A DNA stretch of 64,000 nucleotides from Sinotaia quadrata (taxonomy: Eukaryota > Mollusca > Gastropoda > Architaenioglossa > Viviparidae), in the NCBI GenBank assembly GCA_028829895.1, contig JALGAQ010000010.1, forward strand, positions 455,783 through 519,782, written 5' to 3'. The translations under genes and the position numbers were made by a program. The number at the start of each line of letters is the position of its first letter. The first letter of the stretch is position 1. Of the stretch, positions 1 through 13,659 are shown in pieces. Under the pieces are notes generated by a model. The model did not search any database, was not told where the DNA came from, and saw nothing but the letters and a program-made list of their open reading frames with translations.

Positions 1-537
1 GCTGTAGCAGTGAATGTAAATACATATAAAATAAGTGCTCATCTTAAATGGAAAAAAGCAACAATTGTTGAAAATTGAATATTTCATTATAGTTTTATAT
101 TTCATTAAATTAAAAGTCTAAAGTTACCCTAAATATATAAGTTTACATTTTGATGATGGTATTTATTTGTACTGATTCTCTATAGACATTTATAATCTTG
201 GCTGCTCAGTTCAGCATTCTGGATTTATGGAGGTGAGTAAGGATAGATTGGGAAAAGTCCCTAACAACTAAAGTCAGGCTCAAACTTCAAATCTCCTGCA
301 TTACTAGTATTTACCTCACAGCCACCAAAAACTTCCTAAATTTTGCGATTTAACCAGGGATGACTGTATTTTAATTTTTATTTAAAGGTATGCTTCAGAG
401 TAGTTTATTTATATGTACTTTCATTTTGTCTTTTTGAAAATTAATTATCTTCATTATATTTCCATTTGTTTATCTTGTTTGAGTCATAATTTTTAAAGAA
501 ATTTATTGCATTATGTAGTTGCATTTTGGTCGTGCAG

Positions 538-642
538 GTGAAAGAAAAGGAAGGTGAAAATCGATGCTGGGATACCCTGGGACAAGGTGTAGGGGGGGGA
601 CCAATTGGTGTCTTCTTTTGTCATGGTGGAGGTGGGAACCAG
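538..642 (+). CDS. GALNT lectin alpha-repeat exon, version A
   Basis: Phase-0 exon of 35 codons between a CAG acceptor (535-537) and a GTACAA donor at 643. It encodes VKEKEGENRCWDTLG... and ends CHGGGGNQ, joining directly to LYRINMEGQ in the next constant exon. The CWD and CHG..GNQ motifs are those of the alpha trefoil repeat; the Asp of CWD and the Asn of GNQ are the positions that contact GalNAc in this fold. A second, similar exon follows 368 bp downstream. Confidence 0.88.
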
Positions 643-3600
643 GTACAAATAGCTGCCAACCCAGCTTTCATCAGCCCCTACAGTTCATTCTGTGCTTTTT
701 GTTTGTCATGTCTTGTGTTTCCACTCACATTCCAAATTCATATTATCTCATGTTGCAGGGTCTTTTGTTGACTTGTTCAAATTAGTACATTATTGTGCTT
801 TGGCAGTGGGTTTTTTGTGTGTGGAGGAATCAGTAGGTGACAGACTTGCATTGTACTTCCTGCTGAATTTGGACACCTTGGGAAGCTTCAACTTTCTACT
901 TTGTTTTGTTCAGTGCATAACATATTTCATGTAAATGATTTTTTTGAGTTTTATGCTGATATATAATGGGGGTTTTTGGTCCCTTTTGTGGCCTATATAC
1001 ATGTTGACAGGTTCATTTACCCAACTCCAAAAAGTGTTGGGATTCTGCTGAAAGCCCTGGTGCTGAAGTGTCTTTATACCCTTGTCACGGTTTGGGAGGA
1101 GGGCAGGTATTTGTACATGTATAATTTTATTAAAGCGGTCTTTTATTATCATTTACTCATTTGTTTTTTGTTTGGTCACTTTTCTGAAGTCATAGTCTTG
1201 ATTGTTAATTTTAATATCATATTTATATTATATAAATTAACAATATAAGTAGAAATATATCCTGTGGTACCTCCATTGTTCATGGCTAGTGCAATATTTT
1301 GAGGCCTAATAACAGAAAAGGGTAAAAAATTTGTACTTTGAAGAAACAAAAGAAAAGAAACAATTATATAAAAAAAAAAAAAACATACATGAAGAGATTG
1401 CAGAGTCCAGAGAATAGCTGAGCAGTAAAAAGTAGGACCAAATAAAGTTTTAGTTTTAGTTGCTTTTCACAATTATAGAAAAGCATTTAAAGGTTTCAGA
1501 TGGCTGATTGAAAGAGGCAAATTCATCACAAGAAGATTTGCCAGCAATGAAAATATTTAATTATAGATGACAACAATTTATTGTAATTTAATTCTGACCC
1601 CGGTTAGTTATAGATGACAACAATTTATAGTAATTTAATTCTTACCCCAGTTAGTTACAGATGACAACAATTTATAGTAATTTAATTCTGACCCCGGTTA
1701 GTTAAAGACTAGGATAGTCTACTTTCATTTGAAGAGTAGCTAAAACATGAACATTGGTAGAATTTTTTTTTTTAAATTTGAATGTAATTTTTTTTAATGA
1801 GGAAATGCAAACATTAGTATAAAATCCATTTACAATATTGGGAAAGTTTACAAGATTGATTGTTCTTTGTACCTAATATGCTGTATAATTTAACCCAAAG
1901 CAAAATTTAAAAAACAACAAAAGAATTAAAGAATTAGTAGTAAACCTTTATTTGTCATCCTTGATATTTTTTAAAGTTGTATTGCTGGAAGCAGTCTTTA
2001 CCTAAAACATCAAGTTTTATGTAATATTATTCATTCTGTTGAGGCGCTGATTTAAATTCATCACCGATAAAGCACTCAGTGATATATATTTGTTTTGTTT
2101 GCTTCAGTTGTCAGTTGAACCTTTAATCATTGTCCCCTTCAGACAATAGAAAAGAGTGATTTTCTTACATTTTTTCAAAGAGCACCTCAAAAGAATTTTT
2201 TCCCCATTTATGGTGACATTACCATTTGAATAGCAAGCTTCCAAAGTTGACTGTGGTGTTTATTTTTGTTGTTGTTAGTATTTATAGCTGGAATCAAACT
2301 GCTAGATTCTAAATATTATATTCTTGTCTATGAAAACAACCTATAAAATTCATAACACACTTTTCTGCTAAGAGATTACAGGAAGAAGAACATAATATTA
2401 CACCAGGTAAAAATTTGAATTTTGTCATTATTTGACCGTTTTAATTTGGCTCATCTGACTATAAAAAAATATACTGTGTTTTTTTTAAAAATACTTTGAG
2501 CCTCACTTTGGACTTTTTTGTGAAGGACATCATAACAATAATTCTAGTGGGGATTGTTTTGCCAGAGAAAAGTTATATTATAAAGATCCAAAATTACAAG
2601 GTGAATGATTTTCTTGGACAGGAATAGTGAATTTTCCTAAGTAAATAATTCTTTCCTGATTCATTATCAGATAAACATACATGAGGAACATCATTTTATT
2701 TTACATACACACAAGCCAAAGCTCGTACAGAAGTCAAAATAATGCTTCTAGCGGGAGATAAAATGATAAAATATCTCCCCATTACATTCTCCATAGTGCA
2801 AGAGATCTCCCCATGTAAGTACAAGCAAAATATGGCTGGAAAAAATAGAAGGCTGGGATGGGTTATGCTTATGCTTTTCTGGTAAATATTCAGGGAATTA
2901 ATTAGAATTTTTTTTTTATCATGCAAGGAGATGAGCACTCATGAGGAAAATAATAATAGGTAGGATTTTCTATCATATATATATATAAATAAATATATAT
3001 ATATATATATACACAGACATGAAAAAAAAAATAACCAGCAAAAAACCTTATTGTAAAGGACTCTGGTAGATTGAGGAACTATTACCAGCCCCAAAGAGCA
3101 GCCTCTCTCAAACTTTGAACCCTTGAAATAATTTTCAGGTCTCAAGGGAACCCCTACATAAAAATTAATATATCTATAATTCTCTTTTTTTAAAATCACA
3201 ATCTCTCAGGGAATCCCTAGTGACCTCTCATGGAATCCCAGTTGAGAAACCCTGGTTTGCATTTTGATTACTATTAAACGAACATATATATTTTTGTTAT
3301 ATTCTTGGAAATGATTTGTGGGTATGTACTTCACACATACTTGATATGGTTCAAAACTATAATGTAAGGTGGAAATTGATGTTTGGTATTGTAATGATTG
3401 ATATGAATGTCTGCAGTCAGCACTGTTCTTACTGTTTATTTTTAAAAAAATAGTTCTTACATTAATTATAATGAAATAAATTTTGTTAATCTGTGCTTTA
3501 ATTTTGAGATAACATTTTTGCGATCTACACCTGCATTTTTATGTAATTATTTTTAATACAGTTTCATTTTGACCTAAATATTTTTTTATCCCTTGCCTTA

Positions 3601-4461
3601 CTTATTGAACTATTTTGCAGTTATTTTACAATCTGTTATTTTGTTGTGGAATTCCCTTATCTTCTCCTCTTACTTGATCACTAGCAACATGGGTTTGTTC
3701 TGTGTTGACTGTGAATGGTATAAAACTGTTTCTAGTTTTGCACACCATTGTTTCAGCTTTACAGAATTAACATGGAAGGCCAGATAGGTCTTGGAGAACG
3801 ATGCATGGATTCACCCAATGGGGACACAATTCACATAAAGTATTGCGACGTGCAGCCAAATGGACCTTGGGATTTTGATGAGGTATTTAATACTGGAAGT
3901 ATTTCTAATTGCTGCAATCATTTATTTTGTAATTTTTTATTTTTTAATGCTGATGGTAGAGATCTGGTGTTTTGAATTTAAAAATAAGATAAATTAGAAA
4001 TTAGTTAATGGCTGCCATTGTGCAGAAGTTTAGGAAAAGAAAGATGAAATTACCTAATTTAGATGGCTGCTAATTTATCAGCACTTATGTAAGATAGTTT
4101 TATTTTTGTTTTGGCCAAAAGAGTAAAAATATATAAAAGAAAATAAGCTATTCTGACAGCATGTTTCTTTCATTCTTAAATGTCATTTTTTTAATCTTAT
4201 CTGACAACATAAAATTTGAGAGTATCTGTTCTCACTCTCTGCCTGTTTGCCCACCCATCATCCATCCATTCATCCATGTTTCTGTCATTCTGCAAAAATA
4301 TGTCATTAACTCTGTTTCAGGCATTGGGACAAATTAAACACAAAACTTACAATAAATGCATTGAGTCTGGTAGTGACGGAAAACTCCACTTGATGTCCTG
4401 TGATCCTGGCTCAGCAAAGCAAAAGTGGGTCGTCCGTGAAGTTTATCCTTGGAAGAGTTAA
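538..4461 (+). CDS. Polypeptide N-acetylgalactosaminyltransferase, C-terminal lectin domain (partial, 5' part outside window)
   Basis: GALNT enzymes start mucin-type O-glycosylation in the Golgi by moving GalNAc from UDP-GalNAc to Ser/Thr. Only the C-terminal ricin B-type (beta-trefoil) lectin domain lies here. Coding exons are 538-642 or 1011-1106 (alternatives), 3757-3882 and 4321-4461 (TAA at 4459-4461). Three trefoil repeats can be seen: alpha (CWD then CHGGGGNQ), beta (RCMD then IKYCD and PWDFDE) and gamma (KCIE then LMSCDPGSAKQKWVV), the usual Cys pairs and Q-x-W-like ends. All junctions are phase 0. The catalytic domain exons must lie upstream of base 1; I saw none in 1-537. Family membership is firm; the paralogue (GALNT1, 10, 13 and so on) is not resolved, so no symbol is given. 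Confidence 0.93.
1011..1106 (+). CDS. GALNT lectin alpha-repeat exon, version B (probable mutually exclusive alternative)
   Basis: Phase-0 exon of 32 codons between a GACAG acceptor (ends 1010) and a GTATTT donor at 1107. It reads VHLPNSKKCWDSAE, then EVSLYPCHGLGGGQ. It aligns along its whole length with exon 538-642: both begin with Val, carry CWD and CHG, and end GG-x-Q at the same splice phase. The Asn before the last Gln of version A is Gly here. Length 96 is a multiple of three, so either exon, or both, keep the frame. The conserved Cys, Asp, His and splice sites argue against a decayed copy. Confidence 0.82.
1561..1701. repeat. 47 bp minisatellite, 3 copies
   Basis: Three head-to-tail copies begin at 1561, 1608 and 1655, each starting TTAYAGATGACAACAATTTA and ending CCCCRGTTAG, with only a few differences. 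It lies in the GALNT intron between the alpha-repeat exons and the beta-repeat exon. Confidence 0.9.
3099..3254. mobile_element. Decayed hAT-like MITE (candidate)
   Basis: The right end, read on the - strand, starts CAGGGTTTCTCAACTGGG and runs into GGGATTCC...TGAGAGG motifs typical of hAT/Charlie-type short elements. The left end starts CAGCCTCTCTCAAACTT, an imperfect inverted match. No 8 bp target duplication is visible, so the left border is uncertain. It lies in the long GALNT intron. Confidence 0.45.
3757..3882 (+). CDS. GALNT lectin beta-repeat exon
   Basis: Phase-0 exon of 42 codons with a TTTCAG acceptor ending at 3756 and a GTATTT donor at 3883. It starts LYRINMEGQIGLGERCMDS and ends NGPWDFDE, completing the alpha repeat and supplying the beta trefoil repeat (CMD, then IKYCD). 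The beta repeat lacks the H-x-x-G-N-Q sugar-site signature. Confidence 0.9.
4321..4461 (+). CDS. GALNT terminal exon, lectin gamma repeat and stop
   Basis: Phase-0 terminal exon of 46 codons plus TAA, after a CTGTTTCAG acceptor ending at 4320. It reads ALGQIKHKTYNKCIESG, then KLHLMSCDPGSAKQKWVV and ends VYPWKS. The Cys-Ile-Glu and QKW signature mark the gamma trefoil repeat and the usual GALNT C terminus. Confidence 0.92.
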   Translation, partial: ALGQIKHKTYNKCIESGSDGKLHLMSCDPGSAKQKWVVREVYPWKS

Positions 4462-4559
4462 TGTCATATCAGGTTCATATTAAAAAATGTTCGAAGTTTT
4501 CAATCGGGTTCATTTTCTTCAGGGGTTATTGTTTGACTTTAGCTATTCAGTGAGAGGTA

Positions 4560-4905
4560 ATGTATTATGGGTGAAATGGAAAATGCCCATAAGGCAGGCT
4601 GGCTTATCTTGGGAGTTTAGGCTAATAGTTGTTGTTTAATATTAACTGTTCTTTGTGCGATAATGATAATTAAAAGTATTATGGGTGAAATGAAAATTGT
4701 CCACTGAAAGGGTTAATTTGTGGAGTTCTTGCCCATGGATGCAGCATTTGTTGTTAAATATTAATTGTTTTGTGCTTGATAGTGAGAATTAATGTGCTTT
4801 GGGTGGAATTAAAAATGACTCACAGAAAAGGTTAATCTTGGAGCTTCATGCTAAATGACACAACATTTATGGTTAAACAGTGAGAATTCATGTGTTGTGA
4901 ATGGA
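4560..4905. repeat. Degenerate ~115 bp tandem repeat in the GALNT 3' UTR or flank
   Basis: Three to four diverged copies, each starting near a TATTATGGGTGAAAT-like word (about 4562, 4677, 4794 and, weaker, 4890) and each containing a TTAATATTAAYTGTT-like or TGAGAATTMATG-like stretch. It begins about 100 bp after the stop codon. Confidence 0.6.
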
Positions 4906-5499
4906 GTGACAAAAACAACCCCAAACTGGCTGATATTGAGAATGCATTTGGTGTAATTTTCAAGGGAAGCAACTGGCAATTGATCTTTGAAAACTTGGAT
5001 GACTCCATACTGACAAGATTGTTTAGAATTTCACTTGTAATTATTAAAATGAATAATTTTATATCATAAATTTAGTTTTAATAAAAGAAAGGCTGCTGAT
5101 AAATTTATAAAGCATACAATGAATCATCATTTTTTAGCAGTCAGTAGTTTACTCATTTTTGCATTAAGAATTTTCAGAAAGGTGCCATGTAGTGTCTCTG
5201 GTTTTTTTTTTTATTATATGCTTTGACGATCTATATTTATTTCTTTTATTGTGTTTCATAGCTCATCCTTTGCTAAAAAAGACATTGTTTAAGAATAATA
5301 TTTATTATTATACTATTTTGACATGTCTCTTTTCACTCTGGTTTCTGTTTTCTTGTTCATTGTGCATTTAGTCAAGAGAAAAACTTGACATTTCATTTTA
5401 TAAATTGATCTAAAAACAGCTTATCTTTTTTATGTCCTATTCCTTATGCTCTTCAAGTCTATTAGATTTTAGAAAACCCTAATGGGGTGTATATAAAAG

Positions 5500-5880
5500 C
5501 TAATGATTGTAAAAATGTGTAAAATTTAAAAGCATAGACAACAATGCAGATATACAGATGATTGTAAATGCATAAAATTGAATAAACTTAGTAGACATAG
5601 AGATGATTATAAATGTGTAAAATTAAAAAAAATAGTAGACATACAGATGTTTATAAATGTGTAAAACTAAAAAAAAATAGTAGATATAGAGATGATTATA
5701 AATGTGTAAAATTAAAAGAAATAGTAGACATACAGATGTTTATAAATGTATAAAATTAAAAAAAAATTAGTAGACATACAGATGTTTATAAATGTGTAAA
5801 ATTAAAAAAAAATAGTAGACATACAGATGTTTATAAATGTGTAAAACTGAAAAAAACCAAGCAGACATGCAGATGATAGT
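5500..5880. repeat. ~45 bp AT-rich minisatellite, about 8 copies
   Basis: Repeated unit built from TAGACATACAGATGTTTATA, then AATGTGTAAAAYTAAAAAAA. Copies differ by A-run length and a few substitutions. No coding potential. Confidence 0.85.
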
Positions 5881-8060
5881 CAATGCGAGATTTGCAGAAC
5901 TCTCAGCATTGTTTGGGGGTGGGGTGGGGGGATCATTCTGCAATCTTTTTTTTCAATTAATTTATTTTTTCTAATTAAGAGAGTAATTATATTAATAATT
6001 GCATGCTCTCTTATACAACTTTTTTAAACTAGACATTATATCAGATATCTTTTTCCTCTACTAAAAGACAATTTTTTTCAAATGAAACTTGCTTTATATT
6101 GCTAAAAAAGCAAAAGTGAAAAGTTTGTCTCCTTGATTGCTATACTTAGGTTTTGTGAGTTAAAATATGTATTAATTACTTTATACGGTGTAAAACATGG
6201 TAAAAATATCTACCACCTTGTAAATTTTCTGTACAATGTTCCACCTAAAATCAGAAACCTTTGATGGAATTTCTAGTGTTTCTACATATTCTACTGATTC
6301 AGCATGCATTTAGTTTTCATAATTAGTGTTTACAGGTTGAGCCTGAAGCCATGTCTCATAAAAGTATAATGATTCATTGTGATGTGCTTTCTTGTCATGC
6401 ACATTGCTGCTCCACGTCTTCATTTCAGTTTCAGATTCTAAACTTGGCTTTTCTCCTAAGGTGCCCAGTTTGACAGAAGAGTAATTAAATATTAATATTA
6501 TATTGTTGTTATTCATCATACATGAAAATGGTGTTTGATTCAAGCAAGCGATCATAACTTATCATTATCTAAAGATTTATTCAATCACATTTGTCATTAT
6601 TGTGTATCAGAGAGACACTTCCTTACAGATTAGGTTGAGTGAAAGTAGTTGTTATTTGATAATTATTTATATATATCATTCTTCACATTATAATAACATT
6701 CCGACTTGTTGCACATTCTTTGGTATATTTTCATAGTATCTTGAATCTGACAGTAAATTTGTCACTAAAAACATTTAAATATATAGTTATTCTACCGTGC
6801 CTTTTAAGAGTCCAGCTTATCTTTTTGTCATCTTTTATTAGTAAGGATACACCAACTTGTCTGGTCTTGTATCAAACCTGAATGAACTTGTAGGCCTGAA
6901 AAGACAGATAAACTTCTAGCAACAGGGACTCTGCTACATTGATATTTGTTGGTTTTTACCAGTAAAAAGTGTCCCTTTATCCATAAAAAAAAAAATTGAC
7001 ACAGTACATATTGTACTGATCAATTTTAAAAATAAATTCAGCTTGCTTGGTAAACTGTTAATATAACTTGCTTAGAATTTTAGTTTGTCTTGACTTCAGT
7101 CACAGCAAGCCACTTGCCAAAGTGTGCTCTTTGACCCGAGGTAAGCAGTGGTAAGTTGAGAGAGTAAATAGAAACACACCTCACATGTTATTACAAGCAC
7201 ACAGTCACTTGCCTTCCAGTGGCACACCTCATCAATTGCCTCAAAGAGCAGGCTTGGAAAGCAGTGGCAGTAATTTGGAAGGGGAAAAATCACTCTTGAT
7301 ATTTCAAAATTGCTTTCTAGCAGAATGATTTTTGTAGTTTTTGCCAGTGTAAATTATGTCACGTGGTGGATTTCCTGATTTTCAAATATTATAATATCTA
7401 TTTACAAAATGAAATGTAAATGTATTTAATTTCTGTCATTTCAATACTATTTTGAGTGTGCCATTTTCTTTTTCATGTAGAAATTGAACATATGATTGTG
7501 TCAACTATTTTGAGTTCTGGAAGGCAGTCATAACTAATATTTGAATTATATGTTGTTTAATGTTACAGTAAAAAACAGAACAAAAGAACATATAAAGATC
7601 ATTACACACTTTTTCTATCAGAGCATTATCTTTTAAGTTTTTGCCAGTTTCACCTACTTATCAGTACTAGCATATGCTGTTGTTAACAGATTTTCTATTT
7701 TATTTCAGGTATAACTTTCATTTTCATGCAGTTTTAATGTAAATCATTTCAGTTTTTCACTTTCTTAAATAACAAATTATTTTAGGATCATTAACTGAAT
7801 TTATTATCCCACACTATGTAGTTTAATAGACCTTATTACATTTTGGCTATTTGTTTTTGAAGTGTTCTCTTACTATTAATATATTTAACTTTTTATCTTT
7901 TTGTATACCCATATCACACATAGATTATCATGGCATTTTAGATTGTGGTCCAGTATGATTTATAAATTATTAAGCATTTTTACATATGCATTTATAATTT
8001 TGACTGAGTACTGATAATTGATTGAGAGAAATATAGAAGACAATTCGTGGTTACATTTTA

Positions 8061-8061
<1 letters not shown>

Positions 8062-8093
<32 letters not shown>

Positions 8094-8097
8094 AATA
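8062..8097. repeat. (TC)n(TA)n microsatellite
   Basis: About ten TC units followed directly by TA units. A near-identical compound tract occurs at 27500-27528. Confidence 0.9.
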
Positions 8098-11000
8098 TGT
8101 TTAATCCGATAAAATAAAGTTACTATATGTCACTTAGCTTCACCTACAAGTTCCCAACATTTGTATATCTCTGATGGAATCATTGAGTTATTCTACAGAT
8201 TCTTTTAACAGTGCAGTCCCTTAATTTTTTTACCAAGTTTGTTGTAATTGTTAGATCAAACTTCAGTGCATTTATCAGTTTAACCAAAAGCATCTTTTGG
8301 GAGTTTGTTTTGTTTCATAAACATTTGCCTTTATATCTTCATTGCGTGAGTTTAAAAAGAATGGCTGTGAAATGTCTGTAAGGTCAGGCTTATGTGGTTG
8401 TTGATGAATTTGATTATTTGTGAATTATTTTAATCAGGGCTTTTGCACTGTAAATGATGGTAAGAGGTAGAAATTTTGCTGGGAAAGAATGAATAAACAA
8501 ACATATATTTGGTGCATTGTTTGTTAGCCTTTTCCTGTCAAATAGTTCATTTTTTTTCTTTTTAATTCTTATTCACAAGATGAAAAGTGTCACTTTCTTT
8601 GATTTTGAAAATTATAAATTATAAATTATTTCAAAATATTGCCATCACAATCAGTAAATAGTGAAAGACACATGAAGCAGAAATCAGTCACTCTATTAGT
8701 CAGCATTTAAAACTAGTAGTTCTATACTTGTCATCCACTAAGTGTTCTTTATTGTATGGAGTAACAGTTTGTTTATCTTCCTGTTAATTATTCCATGTAT
8801 TTAGAGATTCATTTCTTTCCAGAAAAGATGAAAATTTGATTTTTTAAATATTATTTTTTAAATCCATGATTAAACTGCTCAATAAATGTAAAATGCTCCA
8901 TTTTAACATTTTTATATGTACTTTTCTCTTCTTTTAAGAAATAAAAAGGAAAACATGTTTCAATGATTTTATGTTGATCTCTCTTTGCTTGAAATTGTAT
9001 AATCTAATCATTTGTATTGCCCAAAATATTGAGGATAATTTTATTGTAGTCTTCTTACTATGCTTTTTGTGTGTGCTATGTTCTGTAACCCTCCATTTAT
9101 ACACATTGTATCAGATGTTAATGAAGAATGAAGTGAGTGCATTAGAGAGGTATTGATGCCTTAAATAAGGAAAACATTATGGGATGTACAGTTGTTCATG
9201 AAGTTTGGTCAACATATTTGTTCAGTATGTTGGAGAGATGTGAAAATCTTTATTTTTGAAATAAAGATATAAATCATGATTATTTTAGAAAATTAAAATG
9301 CTAATTACACAAATTGTGAGACTATTTTAGAAAAAAAACATGAGTTCCTTTTTACAAGTTTCTGATTTGCTACTTTTTTTGTGAATCCAGGTACATATCA
9401 TCAAAATGTCATACTAATTGATTTTAAATATTGATTAGTTCCCTTTGTGTACATCCTAGTTTTTAGATGTTTAATGCATAATAACTTCTGACAAACGTAA
9501 CTTCTTACTCTTTACTACCATTACTGTTAAATATAATATATTTTTTTTTATTAGTGTTCCAGTTCAAGATTTCTAAGCACTTTACTGTCAGGTCCATTAG
9601 CTTTACAGTTCAGAGGTAAATTGGAAAAACACAGGTAACATGAAGGATCCCTAAGAGCTTCATAACAGCATGACAATCAGGCAGTAAATTGGAAAAGTAC
9701 ATGTAGCTTTAAAAAAAAAAATATTAATGCTTCACACTTGGGCCATTAGCTTGACAATCTGGAGATCAAAGAATGTAAATTGAAAAAAAATTGTGTTATA
9801 TAGATTTTTTTATCAGTATTTCATATGAAAAATTTCTAAGCGCTTCACAATCAGGACATTAGCATGACAATCTTGAAGTGAGGAAGTGTAGATCAAAATA
9901 ATAATTTTGACTGGGGTGAGGTTTGGACCCATCACCTGCAAAGAGTCCAATGCAGATTTTTTTTTTTTTTAACTACTAAGTTATAGAGATTTAAAAAAAA
10001 AAAACAACAATGTACATTTGGTCTAATGTTCTTACTTTTACATTTTGTGCTATTGTTATCCAGAGCATTACATGGTGGTGCTGTGTCCAAGATGATTTTT
10101 TTTTTTAAAGTTAAAATTAAAAACTGGGATTTGGCATCAAATCAATTGCATTTTTTTACAAAGCGTTTTTGTTATTGTTAACAACTACAGACTAAGGTTG
10201 ATGCAATTCATTTGCATTTTTTAAAGGTTTTTGTTGTTGGTGGTGAGTATGGTGGACTTGTCTACTAATAGACTAAGCTTGCTCTTTCTTTATTTACTTT
10301 TACAAGTCTTCAGACTGTACTGGATTATTTGTTTGCCTAGTCTGTTTGTTTCACTTGTTTTTAGCATCATTTATGCTTCATACATTACAACCTTGGGTGG
10401 GTTCTGCTTGTATTTTTGTTCTTTCCTGTTTTAAACTGTTGTTAAGAAGAGAAAGGAGAAACTGAGCTGTTTTCAGCTCAGTTTGTTGTTTTGATTGATT
10501 AAATGTGTAACTTACAGCAGCTGAAAGAGAATGAATTGATAAATTGTCATCTTAAGATTTGTGGGATTAATATTTGAGATACAATAGATGATAGTTTTCC
10601 TTACATCCTTGCCAACCATTATTTAGGTGAAAAGATATAATTATTATTATTTCTTTTTTTGTGTGGCTGGTAAGGTGGATTGGTGGTGTTATGGTGAAAA
10701 CAAAAGAGAGAATTGTATAACTCTTCCTAGATAGGTTTCACAGGGTGCATAACTCTTATTAAATAATTTTCATCAGGGTGTATATTTTTCTCATGGATAA
10801 AATTTGCATTGAGAGTCCAGTCAATTACTGGTCAACAATTATCAGTTAGTAGTCAATAATGGAACATATATTCCATGCAAAAAAAAAACAAAAAAAAAAT
10901 TAAATCTTTTCATTGGTGAGTCCTAATTTTTGCTGATTGAGCAGACTAGTTTATTTGTTGAATTTGTTGATGCTGGCATTCTTGTTTTAATTGGCAGACA

Positions 11001-13659
11001 TGGAAGTTTGGGGGTAAAAAAGTCCATATACCAAAACTTTTATTGTGCCTGGAAATATATCAGTATAATTGATAGATATGAAATCTTTGAAGACAACCCA
11101 GGAACCAAAACTTTCACTGTGCACTTCTTAATTGTTGGTTTCAGTATCATTCTGAGCCACTGCAGTCTTTTATATTAGAATACAAATAAACTTGTAAAAT
11201 GCTGTGATATTTACACTGCCTTAATATACACTTGATTGGTTACTAGAAGAAAATTAAACTAATTGGCATTAAAACAAGTTTTTAAAAAAAAATTATATAT
11301 ATTGAATTCAAAATAATTTTTATATTTCTAATTATTTGAAATTTAACATATTAACAAACATAAATACACAGTCTGCAAAGTACTTTTTATGTTGTATTTT
11401 TTTTTCTAGATTTCATTTGAATCAAATCACAATTAATAAAATAAACCAAATCTTACAATCTACTCTACAGGATGACATTAGATTTAATTTTGACTGTTGC
11501 TACAAGTCTTAACATTACATGTATATATATTTTTCACTCTATTTATTTTACTACTCTTTACTGGGTAATGTTATGTTTTTAAGGTTATTAATTAATATGT
11601 TTGAATTGATTAAACTGATAGGAGTTTCATTGTTTTTGCATACATTCAGACTTATCTTACAAAAATATGTGTAAAATAACATTTATATACATGTACTTAA
11701 GAGAAATTCTATGTATTAACAGTTTCTTGATTTGAGTTTGTTATAAGTATTTGCAATAGACTGCAATAGAAGGGTTGAGATTGGCAGAATCTCACAATAT
11801 ACGCAATGTTCCTAATTTGATTGTGTATACTTTATTTGTGGATGTAGATTATTCTTACACATAAACATATTTGTTTTTGTCTTGCCTTGCATAAAGATAA
11901 TTAAACTGTTGGTGGTGGAGGGGGCATAAACATTTTGGATGTAATTAATATTAGTTGTTTATAAATAAACTTGTACAGTAAATGACTATTTCTCTAGTGT
12001 TAATGTTTTCATTTGTTGGAATGTGAACGCGAGGAAAAGGGGTGCTATTGTTAAACTTGATATATATATAAAATAAAGATAGTTATTGTATATTGTTTTC
12101 TGTGTGGTTTGTCCGCTTTAAATATGATTTTTAGTTATGGATTGCTTTGTAAATTTCCGGGTTTACATCTAAGCTGCAGTCTTTTAGCACCTACTAAAAT
12201 TTAACACTTAGGCAATTTACAATATTCAGACATCTTTGTATTGTATCTTTTGTTCAGATGTGATAAATTGCAAAAATTAACAGATGTTGAGTTTGTGATT
12301 GTTATTTTGTGTGGTATAACTTCCAAAAATTAATGATAAAATGATAATTTTTCATTACTATCTTCTTATAAATCATTTGTGCTATTCAATTAACTTCATT
12401 ATGTATACTAACTCCATTCAATGTTAAACATGTATACTATTGCCAGCCTTCAAAAACTGTAGCCATGGGTAACTTGTAATTTGTTATGACAACTTGCTAG
12501 TGACAGAAAGCCAACAATGGTGTGTGTGTGTGTGATGACAACTGTTAACATTGGATATATATAATAATAGGTTCAAACAAAAAGAACTGATTATATATTT
12601 GCTTTTTTATCAGTTTTATTATTTCTCTTTTTTACATAATAATTGCAGTTTTCATAAAAGCATTTTACCTAACTTATAAATCAGTCACTGCCACCATGCT
12701 TTTTTATTATTTTATTTGAAAAGTTCATTCCTACACAACACACTTTACTTCACTCCTGGTAAAAATAGATTTGTCCGCTTCTACAGATTCACTGATTTGT
12801 TGCAATGTGCTGGACAATAATTGCTCTACACGGTTGATTTTTTTTTAATAATGAAAATATATTTCACTACTTCATTGTCACCTGTTATGTTGAAGGTTTT
12901 AATTATTTAGATATTTTTAACTAGCTATAGAAGTGGGTAATAAATAAAAGACACCAACGATTTAAATGAACACAAAATGAAAAAGAATGAATCTAAAAGT
13001 CCACAGAAACTAACACATAACACACAATACCAGTCCTGTAATGTCTGGCAGGGACAAGATGCTTGCTGCAGATGCAATTGACTCTTCTGTATCCGAAACA
13101 ATTCCAAATATTGTTGAGCTACTTTGGTACAGATATGCAGTTAACAATATGCTGAATATGCCTCTTGCCTGAAATTGGCATGGTTTCAAAATATATATAT
13201 ACTGTATTATTGTTATTCTAATGCTATGTTCTCAGCAATCACAACACATCTAACCCAAAATGCTAGTCAAATTGATTGCCAGTAATTAATTTTTTTGGGT
13301 GAAAAAATATAACCTATTGATAGCCCCCTTGTTATTTTCTGAGCTAGCATTTGACATTTTTTCACTCACAAATTGTGAGCAGGATTTTCAAGGGTTCCTA
13401 TTGTTATTTGGATATTAATGATATATTGAATGATAAAGAAGAAGTTGAAAGAAAACAAAACTCAATCCTATGGATGGCTCTGGGAGAATTTCAAGTCTTT
13501 GATAGATGGGTTATCAGTCCATTTTCAGAAGTAGCAGGATGGATTCCTGTCCCTCTTCAGCAACATGTTGCATATCATTATCAATGAATAAATGTAGTTG
13601 CAGTTGCTGGATTCTATGCCAAACTCACTCACTCCTCTTGCACACAACTTATGTACCAA

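Noticed and set aside
186..232. Possible extra GALNT exon upstream (TCTATAG acceptor, GAG/GTGAGT donor)
   Set aside because: 47 nt does not fit the phase-0 entry of exon 538, and the peptide (IYNLGCSVQHSGFME) does not match the GALNT linker before the lectin domain.
13351..13587. 78-codon + strand frame (ends LQQHVAYHYQ)
   Set aside because: No family recognised, no splice or start context, followed by a degenerate tandem repeat. Kept only as part of the intergenic description.
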